From: a virus
Reading direction: 5' to 3' (one strand)
Virus record (IMG/VR): IMGVR_UViG_3300043777_000093
Coordinates: 1-44,981 of that record
Length of the DNA: 44,981 nucleotides
The notes under the pieces are model-generated. The model was not told the DNA's origin, did not search any database, and saw only the letters and a list, made by a program, of their open reading frames with translations. A program made the translations under genes and the position numbers. Shown piece by piece: positions 35,681 through 44,075 of the stretch (position 1 is its first letter; each line of letters begins with the position of its first letter).

Positions 35681-36909
35681 GCACGACCCCATTACCGCTC
35701 CCAACTGACCAGCAACAGCAGCAAACAGTCCCGCTTGTTCCGCCGCCGCAAGCACCGCCTAGTGCGATTCAAGGAAGCATCAATGCCGGACAGACCACTC
35801 CTCCAGAGACTCCGCAGCTTCCGCCTCGCCCTGTAGGGACAAGCGGCGCGGGCCAGCCTGTCAGCAAACAGGAATTCTTCCGCGACATGCTTGGGAAGTT
35901 CTTCTATGCCGTGGGGACTGGACTGGCCAATCGAGGAAGCGGGCCGGATGCCGACGCTCGCGGTGCTGGGGCTGCTCTCACGGCTTTGCCCAACCGCGAC
36001 ATCATGCAGCAACAGCTTGAGATTTCACGCCAGAATGCGCAAGGCATGGCGGCTTACCATCAAGCCCAAGCCACTGCCCTACAGAACCGCTATAAACCAG
36101 CCACATTTATTGACGACCAGGGAAACCCCCAACAGTTGAGCGCCGATGAATTCGCCAAATTGATGGCTGCTAGAACAGCGAATCAGGGCAAAGTGGACGT
36201 TCAGAATCTCAAGAACACTGGGAATGTGGCGACACAGGAAACCAAGAACGAAGGCGCGGCCAATGTTGCGAAGATAAATACAGGTTCCAAAGAAAAAATT
36301 GCCGCAGCCAACCTCTCCGAGAAGGTCGCTGAGTTCCAGAAGACGGACGACTACAAACGCTGGAAGACACAACAAGACAATGAAACCAAGAAGCAAGTAG
36401 CCGACTTGATGCAAAGCAAGGCTCCGGCTGCCCTGCTCCAAACAGCGGTCTTCGCCAAAGGCGGGCTTGACAGGCTTGACGATGCCGACGCAGCCATGAA
36501 GCGGCTGGAAGCCAAAGGTGTTTTTGCCTCGAATGTGGCGCAGAACAAAGTCGAAGACTGGATATTCGGCAAGGGTTTGGTGGACCCATCGCTAGACGCC
36601 GAAACCCGGCAAGACATCGGCAAGATGCGAGCGGCTCTCGGCTATACATCAAGCGCAGCCATGCGAGCGCATACCGGGAGAACCTCGCAGGAGATTTACG
36701 AAGACTTCAAGAAACGGCTAGGCGCTGGACAGGATTGGAGCGCCTTGCGCGGGGCAATGGATGAAACGCGCAGCATGTTAGGCGACTATGCGACTTCCGC
36801 ATCGAATGCCAACATCAAGGCGATTCGCGGTGGGACGAACGTGAAGGCGCCAGCAGCCGGGGAATACGACTTTGTGAACGGCCAGCTTGTGCCGAGAAAG
36901 CCAAAATAA
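35677..36909 (+). CDS. Internal virion protein candidate (410 aa)
   Basis: A Pro/Gln-rich N-terminus (PLPTDQQQQQTVPLVPPPQA) leads to long helical stretches rich in Gln, Ala and Lys (ISRQNAQGMAAYHQAQATAL; AANLSEKVAEFQKTDDYKRW), then a mixed end with AGEYDFVNGQLVPRKPK. Its size and helical repeats fit a second ejection protein. Overlaps the preceding stop (ATGA). Confidence 0.6.
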   Translation: MSTTPLPLPTDQQQQQTVPLVPPPQAPPSAIQGSINAGQTTPPETPQLPPRPVGTSGAGQPVSKQEFFRDMLGKFFYAVGTGLANRGSGPDADARGAGAALTALPNRDIMQQQLEISRQNAQGMAAYHQAQATALQNRYKPATFIDDQGNPQQLSADEFAKLMAARTANQGKVDVQNLKNTGNVATQETKNEGAANVAKINTGSKEKIAAANLSEKVAEFQKTDDYKRWKTQQDNETKKQVADLMQSKAPAALLQTAVFAKGGLDRLDDADAAMKRLEAKGVFASNVAQNKVEDWIFGKGLVDPSLDAETRQDIGKMRAALGYTSSAAMRAHTGRTSQEIYEDFKKRLGAGQDWSALRGAMDETRSMLGDYATSASNANIKAIRGGTNVKAPAAGEYDFVNGQLVPRKPK

Positions 36910-37919
36910 TGCCTGATACTCAAGACATCACGGTAAACACGCCAGAGGGAGACAAACTGCATTTCCCGCTCGGCACGGACCAGCAAACCATCGTTTCGGC
37001 TATGGGCAAGCTCAAGATGCAGAAAGCCAGCGCGTCTCCGCAACAAACCCCATCGGTCACTCAGCCTCCGCCCATGCAAGGGCCATCCGGTCCCACATCC
37101 ATTGGTCCTCAGCCGTCCACATTGAGCCGCACGTTAGCAGCATCCGGGGTGACAAACCTGAACGCCTCCGACTTGCTCAATCCCGTCAGCATGATGTCGA
37201 AAATCCATCCGATAGACGCCATCAACGCCGCGACAAAGCCGCTCGAATCCATTGGTGCCAAAGTCCCAGGAACAGGAACGACCGTGGGGCAGGCAGTTTC
37301 CAACGCCAAAGACTTCACGAACATTGCTGGAAACACGGCAGCCGCACTGGCGACTCCTGAAACATTGGGGCCGCTGGCGAGTCAGATTCCTTTCCTGAAA
37401 TGGCTCACGGCCAGCAAGACGGCGGGGGCGCGAGCTCTACAGGAAGCGTCCATGAAGGCAGGCAACGCCCCTATCGAACTGAGCGCAAAGACCAATGAGA
37501 TTGTGGATAAAATCGTGCAGCAAGGGAAACTTGGCGGAACCATCCCGAAGGTAGTGACGGACTTATTGGACAGGGTTGGACCGTCCACGCGCATAGCCGC
37601 TGAAGCGAAACCAGGCCCACTCACTTATGACGAAGCCCGCATTCTGCAATCGAATACCAGTTCCCTGTCGGCGGCGGAACAGATGAGTTTGAAAGGGCAG
37701 CTTAAATCGCTCATCCCGCAACTAGCCAGGTCGCTTGCCGAAGACGTGCAGGCGGGAGCAACTCAGGCAGGCATTGGGCAAGAGCACGCTTTTGGGATGC
37801 AGCAATATGCGCAAGCGTCGGCAAGGAATAGAGCCTTATTGAAGGCTGGCAAGGCAGTGGCGGGTGCTGCTGGCGCGGGCGCGGCATACGAACTCACAAA
37901 AAAGGTGGTTGGCAAATGA
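36909..37919 (+). CDS. Internal virion or tail protein candidate (336 aa)
   Basis: The N-terminus DITVNTPEGDKLHFPLGTDQ is a small beta motif; most of the rest is Ala/Ser/Thr-rich helix (AISLOT-like runs absent; e.g. KDFTNIAGNTAAALATPETL), ending with a hydrophobic glycine-rich segment (GAGAAYELTKKVVGK). Third member of the putative ejection set by position. ATG overlaps the previous TAA. Confidence 0.6.
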   Translation: MPDTQDITVNTPEGDKLHFPLGTDQQTIVSAMGKLKMQKASASPQQTPSVTQPPPMQGPSGPTSIGPQPSTLSRTLAASGVTNLNASDLLNPVSMMSKIHPIDAINAATKPLESIGAKVPGTGTTVGQAVSNAKDFTNIAGNTAAALATPETLGPLASQIPFLKWLTASKTAGARALQEASMKAGNAPIELSAKTNEIVDKIVQQGKLGGTIPKVVTDLLDRVGPSTRIAAEAKPGPLTYDEARILQSNTSSLSAAEQMSLKGQLKSLIPQLARSLAEDVQAGATQAGIGQEHAFGMQQYAQASARNRALLKAGKAVAGAAGAGAAYELTKKVVGK

Positions 37920-37972
37920 GCGGAACAGTTCTAAACCGTTTTCACCGTAAGTATTGGAAAGAGGTGCAATGA
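37916..37972 (+). CDS. Possible micro-ORF (18 aa)
   Basis: ATG 37,916 overlaps the previous stop (ATGA) and the frame MSGTVLNRFHRKYWKEVQ ends in an ATGATG junction with the next gene. It may only serve to carry ribosomes to the next start, whose own AGAGGTG lies within it. Confidence 0.3.
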   Translation: MSGTVLNRFHRKYWKEVQ

Positions 37973-38514
37973 TGTCGGGCGTCGGCACAGTCTTCAGGGC
38001 ACCACTAATCCCCAGCTTGAATCTCGGCAACGCCTCGACCGAGACCACTTTCCTGAACTCGCGCGGGACTGCGGCTGTCTTGCCGCTCCAAACCGATAAT
38101 CAGTTCACGAATAGGCGCTTTGTTCTGAATGCCGCTGGCCGGGTAGCGACCACCACGAATCTCACTTTCCAAATCAACATTTACCTCGGCACTACAGGCA
38201 CTACGGCGGATACCCTGATTTTCACAACCAATGGCCTGACCGTGAACGCCAAGAAGTCCAACTGGCACCTCGACCTGAATATGTTCTGGGACAGCGATGC
38301 GCAAATCATCAACGGCTCTGGCTTCGGGCAAATTGACAACCAGCAAATTGGTGCAGGGGGGTTGACGAATGTATTGAAACTCGACCCCAACTTGCATGGC
38401 AGTTCCAACAGTTTTCAAGGAGTCTTCTACAAGTTTAGCGTTACGGGCCTGTTCAGCGGCTCCTCGACAGGCAACGGCGCCTTTCTGGACATTCTGGAGG
38501 TCACTCTAAATTGA
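37969..38514 (+). CDS. Beta-rich virion protein (181 aa)
   Basis: AGAGGTG precedes ATG 37,969. Segments such as NRRFVLNAAGRVATTTNLTF, INIYLGTTGTTAD and WHLDLNMFWDSDAQIINGSG parallel the product of 28,435-28,974, so the two are likely paralogues placed at the head and at the fibre region. A fibre-base or decoration protein is likely. Confidence 0.65.
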   Translation: MMSGVGTVFRAPLIPSLNLGNASTETTFLNSRGTAAVLPLQTDNQFTNRRFVLNAAGRVATTTNLTFQINIYLGTTGTTADTLIFTTNGLTVNAKKSNWHLDLNMFWDSDAQIINGSGFGQIDNQQIGAGGLTNVLKLDPNLHGSSNSFQGVFYKFSVTGLFSGSSTGNGAFLDILEVTLN

Positions 38515-40358
38515 AGAAACTACTGACATTATTCGCTTTCCTATTATGCTTTGCCAGCAATGCAAAAGGGCAGACCAATATTCAGAGCGGCCCAACGAAT
38601 CCCACGTTTTGCACGCCCGGAGCATTTTTCTACAATACGGCGACCGCTACTTATCAGCAATGTGGACCAGCAAATTCATGGGGTACAGGAACGGTCGCCG
38701 TAACGCAGGCGAATTCCGGGCTTGCCGGACTTCAATCTATCTATCCCAATGCACCACCTTACAATATCTCATATGACGGGCTGGCTTGTTGGGGAACGAA
38801 CGGCGTTACGTTTGGCAATGCCAGTCAGACAATTACGGCGGCAGGGACTTGTGCGTTCTCACCGTCCATGAATGGGAAAAAAGCATTTGCTAATTCCGGT
38901 TTCCCGCCCGCCAACTCCACGTCTGGCACGAATCTGTTTCCTATCGGTACTTTCACCTACGTCAACGCTACAACGGGCACGATGTCTTCAACCTCTGCTG
39001 GAGCTTGCGCCGGGGGCTGTAACTTCGTTGTTTTTACCGATGACCGTTCGAAATGGTGCTGCGGAGCGGGCACCGTGGATAATGCGATTCAGACGGCGAA
39101 GGGTTGTGTTGCTGTTTTCTCGCCCGCTGGAATGTCTCCTTTGCCTTTCGGTTTCGGCCTTGTTTCATCGCCAATTTGCGGCCAAGTTTCTGGACAAAAT
39201 CAATTAACCGAAATAGACAATGGGAATGCGTTCATCGGATTAGGTTCAGGGTCAACTTTATTCGTCTTGCCGCCCGATACTGATTTTACGAAATGCACGG
39301 GGGCAGGCAGTGCTACCGGGGTGTCCAATGGTTGCCTGTTCACTGGATTTTCCTCTTTGATGCGTTTCGGGGTTACAGGTGCAGGCTTTGGCGTCACCGG
39401 AACACACGCCGTCGCTATAGTCGCGCCTTCCGCTCAGGCTAATTTCATCGAACAACTCGCGTTGACCGCTTTCGCTTCTGGGCCATCAGAAACTACGACT
39501 GGCATTGAGATTCCATTCTCCAATGAAAATACCGCCATCTATGCCGATGGGTTCGGAGCATTTTCTTGCGTACTCAGCGGCGTAAATGTCATTCTGACCG
39601 ATAGTTTTTGCGGGGACAGTGGCAGGCAATCTCTAATTATTGCAGGATCGGGCACTGTTGCCAGGATTGCAAATACCTACATTGGCGGGTCGGTTGGAAC
39701 CATCGGCCTGGATGTCGGTTTCGCTGCCGGAGTTCCGGAAATTTTGTATTGCTCACAGTGTCAGTCTTATGGTGGCCTCGGCTCAGGTGGAGCGCATATT
39801 TTTGTTGCCAGTGGGTCATCTTTGTATCTCGACCAATGGTATAACGCGAGCGGCTCCGCCTACGGCGTCGTGCAAACAGCTACTTCGAAAGTCTACGTTC
39901 ACAATTCAAACGCAAATGGTTCTACGCATTGCTTCGGGACACAAGGCGTCACCCTTACCACTGGAGCATTTTTCAATCAGGGCGGGAACACCTGCTCCGG
40001 CGCTGTCATTGAGACAACGTTGCAGCCGACGATTACAGGCACCGGGTTCGGGACGGGAACCATCGCGTTAACCGGAGCGTTCATCACGAATGAGCAGGTT
40101 AATTTTACCATCACGCCCGCCGGGTCACCCGCCACGACCGGTACTATCGTTGATACGTTCAACATGACGCCCAGTGTGAACGGCAATCCCCCTGCTTGCA
40201 TTTTGCAACTCGGCAACGGCACTGAAAACTGGACCGCGCCGGTAACGATTCTCAACACCGCCAAAAGTACAACGGCGTACACATGGGCATGGACGGCTGG
40301 TGCGGCACCCGGAACTACGGGAACCCTCACAGGAGTAATCACATGCACGCCAAATTGA
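38511..40358 (+). CDS. Secreted fibre/beta-helix-like protein (615 aa)
   Basis: TTG start; MKKLLTLFAFLLCFASNAKG is a clear Sec signal peptide. The mature part is rich in Gly, Thr, Ser, Asn and Cys, with repeated short strands (FGVTGAGFGVTGTHAVAIVA; ADGFGAFSCVLSGVNVILTD; NTYIGGSVGTIGLDVGFAAG) typical of a right-handed beta helix of the spike/pectate-lyase type. The C-terminus (TWAWTAGAAPGTTGTLTG) is a beta domain. Its position is that of a tail spike, but a cleavable signal is unusual for a virion protein. Confidence 0.7.
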   Translation: MKKLLTLFAFLLCFASNAKGQTNIQSGPTNPTFCTPGAFFYNTATATYQQCGPANSWGTGTVAVTQANSGLAGLQSIYPNAPPYNISYDGLACWGTNGVTFGNASQTITAAGTCAFSPSMNGKKAFANSGFPPANSTSGTNLFPIGTFTYVNATTGTMSSTSAGACAGGCNFVVFTDDRSKWCCGAGTVDNAIQTAKGCVAVFSPAGMSPLPFGFGLVSSPICGQVSGQNQLTEIDNGNAFIGLGSGSTLFVLPPDTDFTKCTGAGSATGVSNGCLFTGFSSLMRFGVTGAGFGVTGTHAVAIVAPSAQANFIEQLALTAFASGPSETTTGIEIPFSNENTAIYADGFGAFSCVLSGVNVILTDSFCGDSGRQSLIIAGSGTVARIANTYIGGSVGTIGLDVGFAAGVPEILYCSQCQSYGGLGSGGAHIFVASGSSLYLDQWYNASGSAYGVVQTATSKVYVHNSNANGSTHCFGTQGVTLTTGAFFNQGGNTCSGAVIETTLQPTITGTGFGTGTIALTGAFITNEQVNFTITPAGSPATTGTIVDTFNMTPSVNGNPPACILQLGNGTENWTAPVTILNTAKSTTAYTWAWTAGAAPGTTGTLTGVITCTPN

Positions 40359-40762
40359 TGAAACGCATCGGTATCCCTTTCCTACTCAGCGCACCACTCT
40401 TGGCGCAAATTCCAAAAGGCATACAAACGCCACCCGGGTCCCAACGCCCTGGAAGTGGGCAACTCTACGTAAACACCAGCGGGCGGCAATATATCCCCAA
40501 GAACGGCAAACTAGTGGTTCCTTTATTCGATATGCACCATCCGTCCGGATATGTGAGCCAACTTACGTGTTTTGCCAAAGAATTAAGTAAGGAACAACAC
40601 CAATTTTCTATCCGAATAGTCTTGCAAGAAATTACGGTTGAAGGCCCCCCCTCTATTTTGGTTGAGTGGCATTGCTCTGGTCTTATGAATAAAACGGATT
40701 ATGAAAAGTGCATGGAGAAGGCTGTCACTGCGACACAAATGCAGAGTTGCGGAGCGCCGTAA
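40358..40762 (+). CDS. Secreted hypothetical protein (134 aa)
   Basis: ATG 40,358 overlaps the stop of the fibre gene (TGATG). MKRIGIPFLLSAPLLAQIPK is a signal peptide with likely cleavage after LLA. The mature part has RPGSGQLYVNTSGRQYIPKN, four or more cysteines and a beta-rich middle (FSIRIVLQEITVEGPPSILV). No family recognised. It may be processed or retained in the periplasm. Confidence 0.65.
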   Translation: MKRIGIPFLLSAPLLAQIPKGIQTPPGSQRPGSGQLYVNTSGRQYIPKNGKLVVPLFDMHHPSGYVSQLTCFAKELSKEQHQFSIRIVLQEITVEGPPSILVEWHCSGLMNKTDYEKCMEKAVTATQMQSCGAP

Positions 40763-41145
40763 TGAGACTCCTAGCCGCTCTCGCGCTTCTCTTCGCCGCT
40801 CCGCTTGCGGTGCAAGCCCGTCCGTGGAAGAGGATTGCGCTTCATGCCGCTGTAGGAGCCTCAGCTTATGTGCATTGGGAAGGCGGGCACATCTGCCGCC
40901 GCAACAATGGCGTCGAGCCGTGCACGGCGCACTACGGCGAGTTTCGCGGCACAGAAATAGCGCAGAGCATCTTCACGGGCAGCATGATTGCTTTGAGCGA
41001 GAAGGGGCACCGCAGCGGATTCAGGGATTGGTTTGTGCCGGAAGCAGGGGTGGCGACATTTAACGTTTGGTGGGGCATTCACGAAGCGAGGATTCATGTT
41101 GCGAAGACTGACACTACTTCTTTTGTTGTGCGCGTTCGGCGCTAA
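40762..41145 (+). CDS. Secreted hypothetical protein (127 aa)
   Basis: ATG 40,762 overlaps the previous stop (TAATG). MRLLAALALLFAAPLAVQAR is a signal peptide with cleavage after VQA. Mature features include AYVHWEGGHICRRNNGVEPC and WFVPEAGVATFNVWWGIHEA, aromatic and His-rich. No family recognised. Overlaps the next gene by 50 nt. Confidence 0.65.
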   Translation: MRLLAALALLFAAPLAVQARPWKRIALHAAVGASAYVHWEGGHICRRNNGVEPCTAHYGEFRGTEIAQSIFTGSMIALSEKGHRSGFRDWFVPEAGVATFNVWWGIHEARIHVAKTDTTSFVVRVRR

Positions 41146-41977
41146 AGCACAGACCGTGACCAATGGCAGCTTCGAGTCTCCAGCGCCAGTCTCGAACTAC
41201 AATTATAGCTGCCCAACTGGCTGGACCTGTGCAGGCCAGTATTGGGGCATCGAGACGCCCACGGTAGCGCAGCTTCCGGTTGTCCCTGACGGCAAGTCTG
41301 TTCTCTGGGCGCAAGGCGCGACAATCACGCAAGACCTCGGCCCATCCGACCCGACGCAGACCTACACGCTGACGTACTATGTCGGCTCGCAGACAGGCTT
41401 TCCCATCCCAAAGACTTGGGGCGCGTCCCTCAGCATCCCTTGCACGCAGACAGGGGCTATTCCGCTGGTAGCCGCCGCGCTGACGCAGCAAACCATGACC
41501 TGCACGGGAGCGGGAGAGCTTATCCTGACGCTCGTGGCTGGACCGACGCAAGTGATGTTCGACAACGTGGTTTTGACTGCCACGCCTATCACTCCGCCGA
41601 AATTCGACACGTTGACCTTTGGCGTGCAGCTTGTGAACTGCACGAAATGCGACGGCTCGGACGCCACTCCGCTCGTTTCCGGCAGCATCTTTGCCGGAGC
41701 TACGCTCAAGCTGACGCAGGACAGCCAGAACGTCTGCAATGCCACGTTCAACTCCTCCGCTCAAGCCACTTGCACCGGGCCAGTGAATGTCACGCCAGCA
41801 ATGGTCAATCTTGTGCCTGTCGTGCTCAACCCCGCAGGCAACCAGCTAAACACCGGGCAGACCATCAGCCTTCCATCGCTTTTGGCTGGCGGGGCTGTGA
41901 CGGGCAACATAAAACTTATTTTAGGGTTTGACAGCGTGACCATGCTGCCGCGTTCGTTTCAGATTTTTACCCAATGA
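41096..41977 (+). CDS. Secreted jelly-roll protein, DUF642-like (293 aa)
   Basis: MLRRLTLLLLLCAFGAKAQT is a signal peptide. It is followed directly by VTNGSFESPAPVSNYNYSCP, the NGSFE start of carbohydrate-binding jelly-roll domains such as DUF642, with ITQDLGPSDPTQTYTLTYYV and VMFDNVVLTATP completing the fold (residues 20-165). The C-terminal 120 residues are an Ig-like beta domain. Glycan binding is likely, and fits a role in host-surface recognition. GAGG precedes ATG 41,096. Confidence 0.75.
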   Translation: MLRRLTLLLLLCAFGAKAQTVTNGSFESPAPVSNYNYSCPTGWTCAGQYWGIETPTVAQLPVVPDGKSVLWAQGATITQDLGPSDPTQTYTLTYYVGSQTGFPIPKTWGASLSIPCTQTGAIPLVAAALTQQTMTCTGAGELILTLVAGPTQVMFDNVVLTATPITPPKFDTLTFGVQLVNCTKCDGSDATPLVSGSIFAGATLKLTQDSQNVCNATFNSSAQATCTGPVNVTPAMVNLVPVVLNPAGNQLNTGQTISLPSLLAGGAVTGNIKLILGFDSVTMLPRSFQIFTQ

Positions 41978-42186
41978 GCCGCTGCATCGCCTACCGGGAG
42001 GAGCAAGTGAATGGCTCGATGGTTTATGTGCCGTGCGGGAGACGGTTCAGTGCGTACCGGAAAAAGAATAAATCGCGTTTCTGCCGCCAGCACGAGCAGG
42101 CGTATCGTGAGATAATTTTAGGCATCTTGCAACAGGAGGCCCGGCGTGACCAGCCTGGGAACCATCACCGTGCACCAGCTTTTTGA
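41974..42186 (+). CDS. Small Cys/His protein (70 aa)
   Basis: ATG overlaps the previous stop (ATGA). MSRCIAYREEQVNGSMVYVP, then CGRRFSAYRKKNKSRFCRQH, has C4, C22, C38 and H41 in zinc-like spacing with a very basic middle. It overlaps the next gene by 41 nt. Possibly a nucleic-acid-binding micro-protein. Confidence 0.55.
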   Translation: MSRCIAYREEQVNGSMVYVPCGRRFSAYRKKNKSRFCRQHEQAYREIILGILQQEARRDQPGNHHRAPAF

Positions 42187-42433
42187 CTGGTTCAGCGGCA
42201 TCGTGCTGGTTTCTTCGCTGCTTGGAACGTTCCTTCCGCCGTGGGAATGGTTTGCGCCGTGGCCGCGCTTCCAGGCCGTCTACAAAATCCTCGTAATGAC
42301 CATAACGAAATGGGGAGCTATCAACCTGAAAAGCGTGGTATATCCGTCCATGACGGTTCCGGCGCAAGCGCAGGCCAAGATGGATGCCAATGTCTCGCCG
42401 GGAGTGCCCGTGGAGGAGGTTCCCAAGCCTTGA
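42146..42433 (+). CDS. Membrane protein, holin-like candidate (95 aa)
   Basis: AGGAGG stands 8 nt before GTG 42,146. LFDWFSGIVLVSSLLGTFLP is one membrane segment, and a second weak one surrounds FQAVYKILVMTITKW. The C-terminus is polar and proline-rich. It begins a set of overlapping small membrane genes where lysis proteins are expected; a holin role is inferred from size and place only. Confidence 0.55.
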   Translation: MTSLGTITVHQLFDWFSGIVLVSSLLGTFLPPWEWFAPWPRFQAVYKILVMTITKWGAINLKSVVYPSMTVPAQAQAKMDANVSPGVPVEEVPKP

Positions 42434-42663
42434 GCGACCAAGTACAAATCGCGCTGATAACTGGCTTGACGGTGGGCCTGCCTTCCATTGTAAGCAGCTT
42501 TATTTGGGGCTGGACGAATCGCAAAAAGATTAACACCATCGAGCAGAACACCAACAACAAGCTCGACCAGATACTCCTTGAAAGGAACTTGGCCACAACG
42601 CGAGCGGATTCCGCCGAAGGGCAAATTGCTGGCGTTAAGGCAGAGCAGGAACGAACTAAGTGA
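42430..42663 (+). CDS. Membrane-anchored coiled coil, i-spanin-like (77 aa)
   Basis: TTG 42,430 overlaps the previous stop. One membrane helix (VQIALITGLTVGLPSIVSSF) is followed by a coiled coil (RKKINTIEQNTNNKLDQILL; LATTRADSAEGQIAGVKAEQ), the layout of inner-membrane spanins and of some XhlA-like lysis helpers. Coupled to the next gene by a GTGA junction. Confidence 0.6.
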   Translation: MSDQVQIALITGLTVGLPSIVSSFIWGWTNRKKINTIEQNTNNKLDQILLERNLATTRADSAEGQIAGVKAEQERTK

Positions 42664-42884
42664 ACTGGCCAGCCATCGAGCTGATGGTTGGGAGCATCAT
42701 CATCGGCGCGTGCGTCAACTGGATTGTGATGGTCGCGTTTTTTCGCTGGAAGAAGCGCGAGGAGGTTCCCGATGAGCTTCAAAAGGAAGTGGAATCTTTG
42801 CGGAAGCACGTAACGCTCTTGCGCGTCGATATGGCAAGAATCAAAGGGCAGTTAAACTTCAAAACGTGGAAGCAAGGGAGCTAA
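42660..42884 (+). CDS. Membrane-anchored coiled coil (74 aa)
   Basis: GTG 42,660 overlaps the previous stop. One membrane helix (LMVGSIIIGACVNWIVMVAF) is followed by a charged helix (KKREEVPDELQKEVESLRKH) that continues as coiled coil. Same layout as its neighbour, so the two may pair. A lysis or envelope role is likely but unproved. Confidence 0.6.
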   Translation: MNWPAIELMVGSIIIGACVNWIVMVAFFRWKKREEVPDELQKEVESLRKHVTLLRVDMARIKGQLNFKTWKQGS

Positions 42885-42885
42885 T

Positions 42886-43104
42886 ATGAGCACGTCAGGA
42901 AAACCGGGACTTACGTTCAAGGTGACAGTCACGAGCAACAATGGAAGCTCTTGCGCCATGTCGGGCGACGGCATTAGCCTTGGCCTCGGCGGGGACAAGA
43001 AAGTAGTCGAATACTTCAAGATGGGGAAGAAACTTGTCGTCAGTTTTACTGATGCTCCTGAGCATGGCCCTGATGGTGGCGATAAGGCTGCGACCGCCAG
43101 TTAG
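42886..43104 (+). CDS. Small hypothetical protein (72 aa)
   Basis: AAGGGAG precedes ATG 42,886. A beta-rich start (GLTFKVTVTSNNGSSCAMSG) is followed by a polar tail. It overlaps the next gene by up to 71 nt. No family recognised. Confidence 0.6.
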   Translation: MSTSGKPGLTFKVTVTSNNGSSCAMSGDGISLGLGGDKKVVEYFKMGKKLVVSFTDAPEHGPDGGDKAATAS

Positions 43105-43603
43105 CATCGAGCGGTATCTTTGGAGCGTGCTGCTACAAGTACCGGGACTCTATGTGGCGCATCTCTGGTGGGGCGAAGAGTCTTGGCGGTACGCTGCCTG
43201 CTATTTGCTGTTCACGGGTATAATTTTGTGGTGCATCGCTCGCGTCACTTGGAACTGCTTGCGGGACAGGCGCTACCGTTTACGGCCTATCGCCGCTGCG
43301 TTCTTTCTGGCCGCTGCAATGGCAAAACTGACCCGGATGGACATGCACAGCCAATGGGCATGGATTTCACTTGCTGAGGGCTTCCTATTGCTCTGGGCAG
43401 GCATTCTGACGGCGTTTGCAGGAGCCTATAGACCGCGCCGGGACTTGTATGTGCCTTTGGGAATGTTTTGGGTTCTGCAAGGGGGCTTGGCGCTTGGATG
43501 GGCGATTCATGGACAGCTTTGGGAGCGATGGAACTGGACATTACCTCCGGCGCTGGGCTGTGCGGCTTTCAGCGTCCTGGCTTGGCGGCTGCGTTATGCT
43601 TAA
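43034..43603 (+). CDS. Polytopic membrane protein (189 aa)
   Basis: Five to six hydrophobic segments (SSVLLMLLSMALMVAIRL; YAACYLLFTGIILWCIARVT; IAAAFFLAAAMAKLT; WISLAEGFLLLWAGILTAFA; LGMFWVLQGGLALGWAIHG; PALGCAAFSVLAWRL) with basic loops. TTG 43,034 follows GGGGAAG; ATG 43,052 is an alternative. The N-terminal segment overlaps the previous gene. Function unknown; too large for a holin. Confidence 0.65.
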   Translation: MSSVLLMLLSMALMVAIRLRPPVSIERYLWSVLLQVPGLYVAHLWWGEESWRYAACYLLFTGIILWCIARVTWNCLRDRRYRLRPIAAAFFLAAAMAKLTRMDMHSQWAWISLAEGFLLLWAGILTAFAGAYRPRRDLYVPLGMFWVLQGGLALGWAIHGQLWERWNWTLPPALGCAAFSVLAWRLRYA

Positions 43604-43760
43604 ATGCGGCGGCTGCGGCAAGGACATCCCCGAACGGGAAGCGGAGTACTACGAACTGACCGGGAAGGAACCTATCTTGAAGCCTTGCAAGGAATGCTTG
43701 GAGAAAGCCAAAAAGCAAATGGACGCCTATCCGAAAGCGTCGCAGTACCGAAAGAAATGA
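43596..43760 (+). CDS. Zinc-ribbon micro-protein (54 aa)
   Basis: ATG 43,596 overlaps the stop of the membrane gene. MLKCGGCGKDIPEREAEYYE and KPCKECLEKAKKQMDAYP give two Cys-X2-Cys pairs, a complete zinc ribbon followed by a basic helix. It ends in an ATGATG junction with the next micro-gene. Confidence 0.7.
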   Translation: MLKCGGCGKDIPEREAEYYELTGKEPILKPCKECLEKAKKQMDAYPKASQYRKK

Positions 43761-43864
43761 TGGCCTGGATTGAATTTCTCGTTTACCCTGTGGGCGCGAT
43801 GCTGCTCGGCTGGATATTTCTGTGGGTAGGCACCAAGATTGTGAAGCACGCTTGGCGAGGCTGA
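43757..43864 (+). CDS. Single-span membrane micro-protein (35 aa)
   Basis: MMAWIEFLVYPVGAMLLGWI continues FLWVGTKIVKHAWRG: one membrane helix with a short basic end. The ATG overlaps the previous stop; no separate ribosome site. It lies just before the holin candidate and may act with it. Confidence 0.6.
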   Translation: MMAWIEFLVYPVGAMLLGWIFLWVGTKIVKHAWRG

Positions 43865-43910
43865 CCATTTTTGCACAGACAAGTTCCCAGCCCGGAGAGA
43901 GAATGAAACT

Positions 43911-44075
43911 ATGATTATCTATCTTAGTTTGCTGGTCGCATTGGTCGGTGTGCTCATGTATGCCCTCAGCGCCAATCCCAAACTTCAAGAAATTGGTCGC
44001 ATCAGCTATTTCGCTGGACTCCTGTGTTTTTTGCTTGAAGTCGCTGGCGGACATGCGCTATCAATCATTCGATGA
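43911..44075 (+). CDS. Small holin candidate (54 aa)
   Basis: GGAGAG precedes ATG 43,911. MIIYLSLLVALVGVLMYALS is the first membrane helix; NPKLQEIGRISYFAGLLCFL starts the second, and the sequence ends SIIR. The pattern LVGVLMYALS..PKL.EIGRI.Y..GLL closely recalls a widespread family of 50-60-residue phage holin-like proteins. The stop overlaps the next start (ATGA). Confidence 0.7.
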   Translation: MIIYLSLLVALVGVLMYALSANPKLQEIGRISYFAGLLCFLLEVAGGHALSIIR

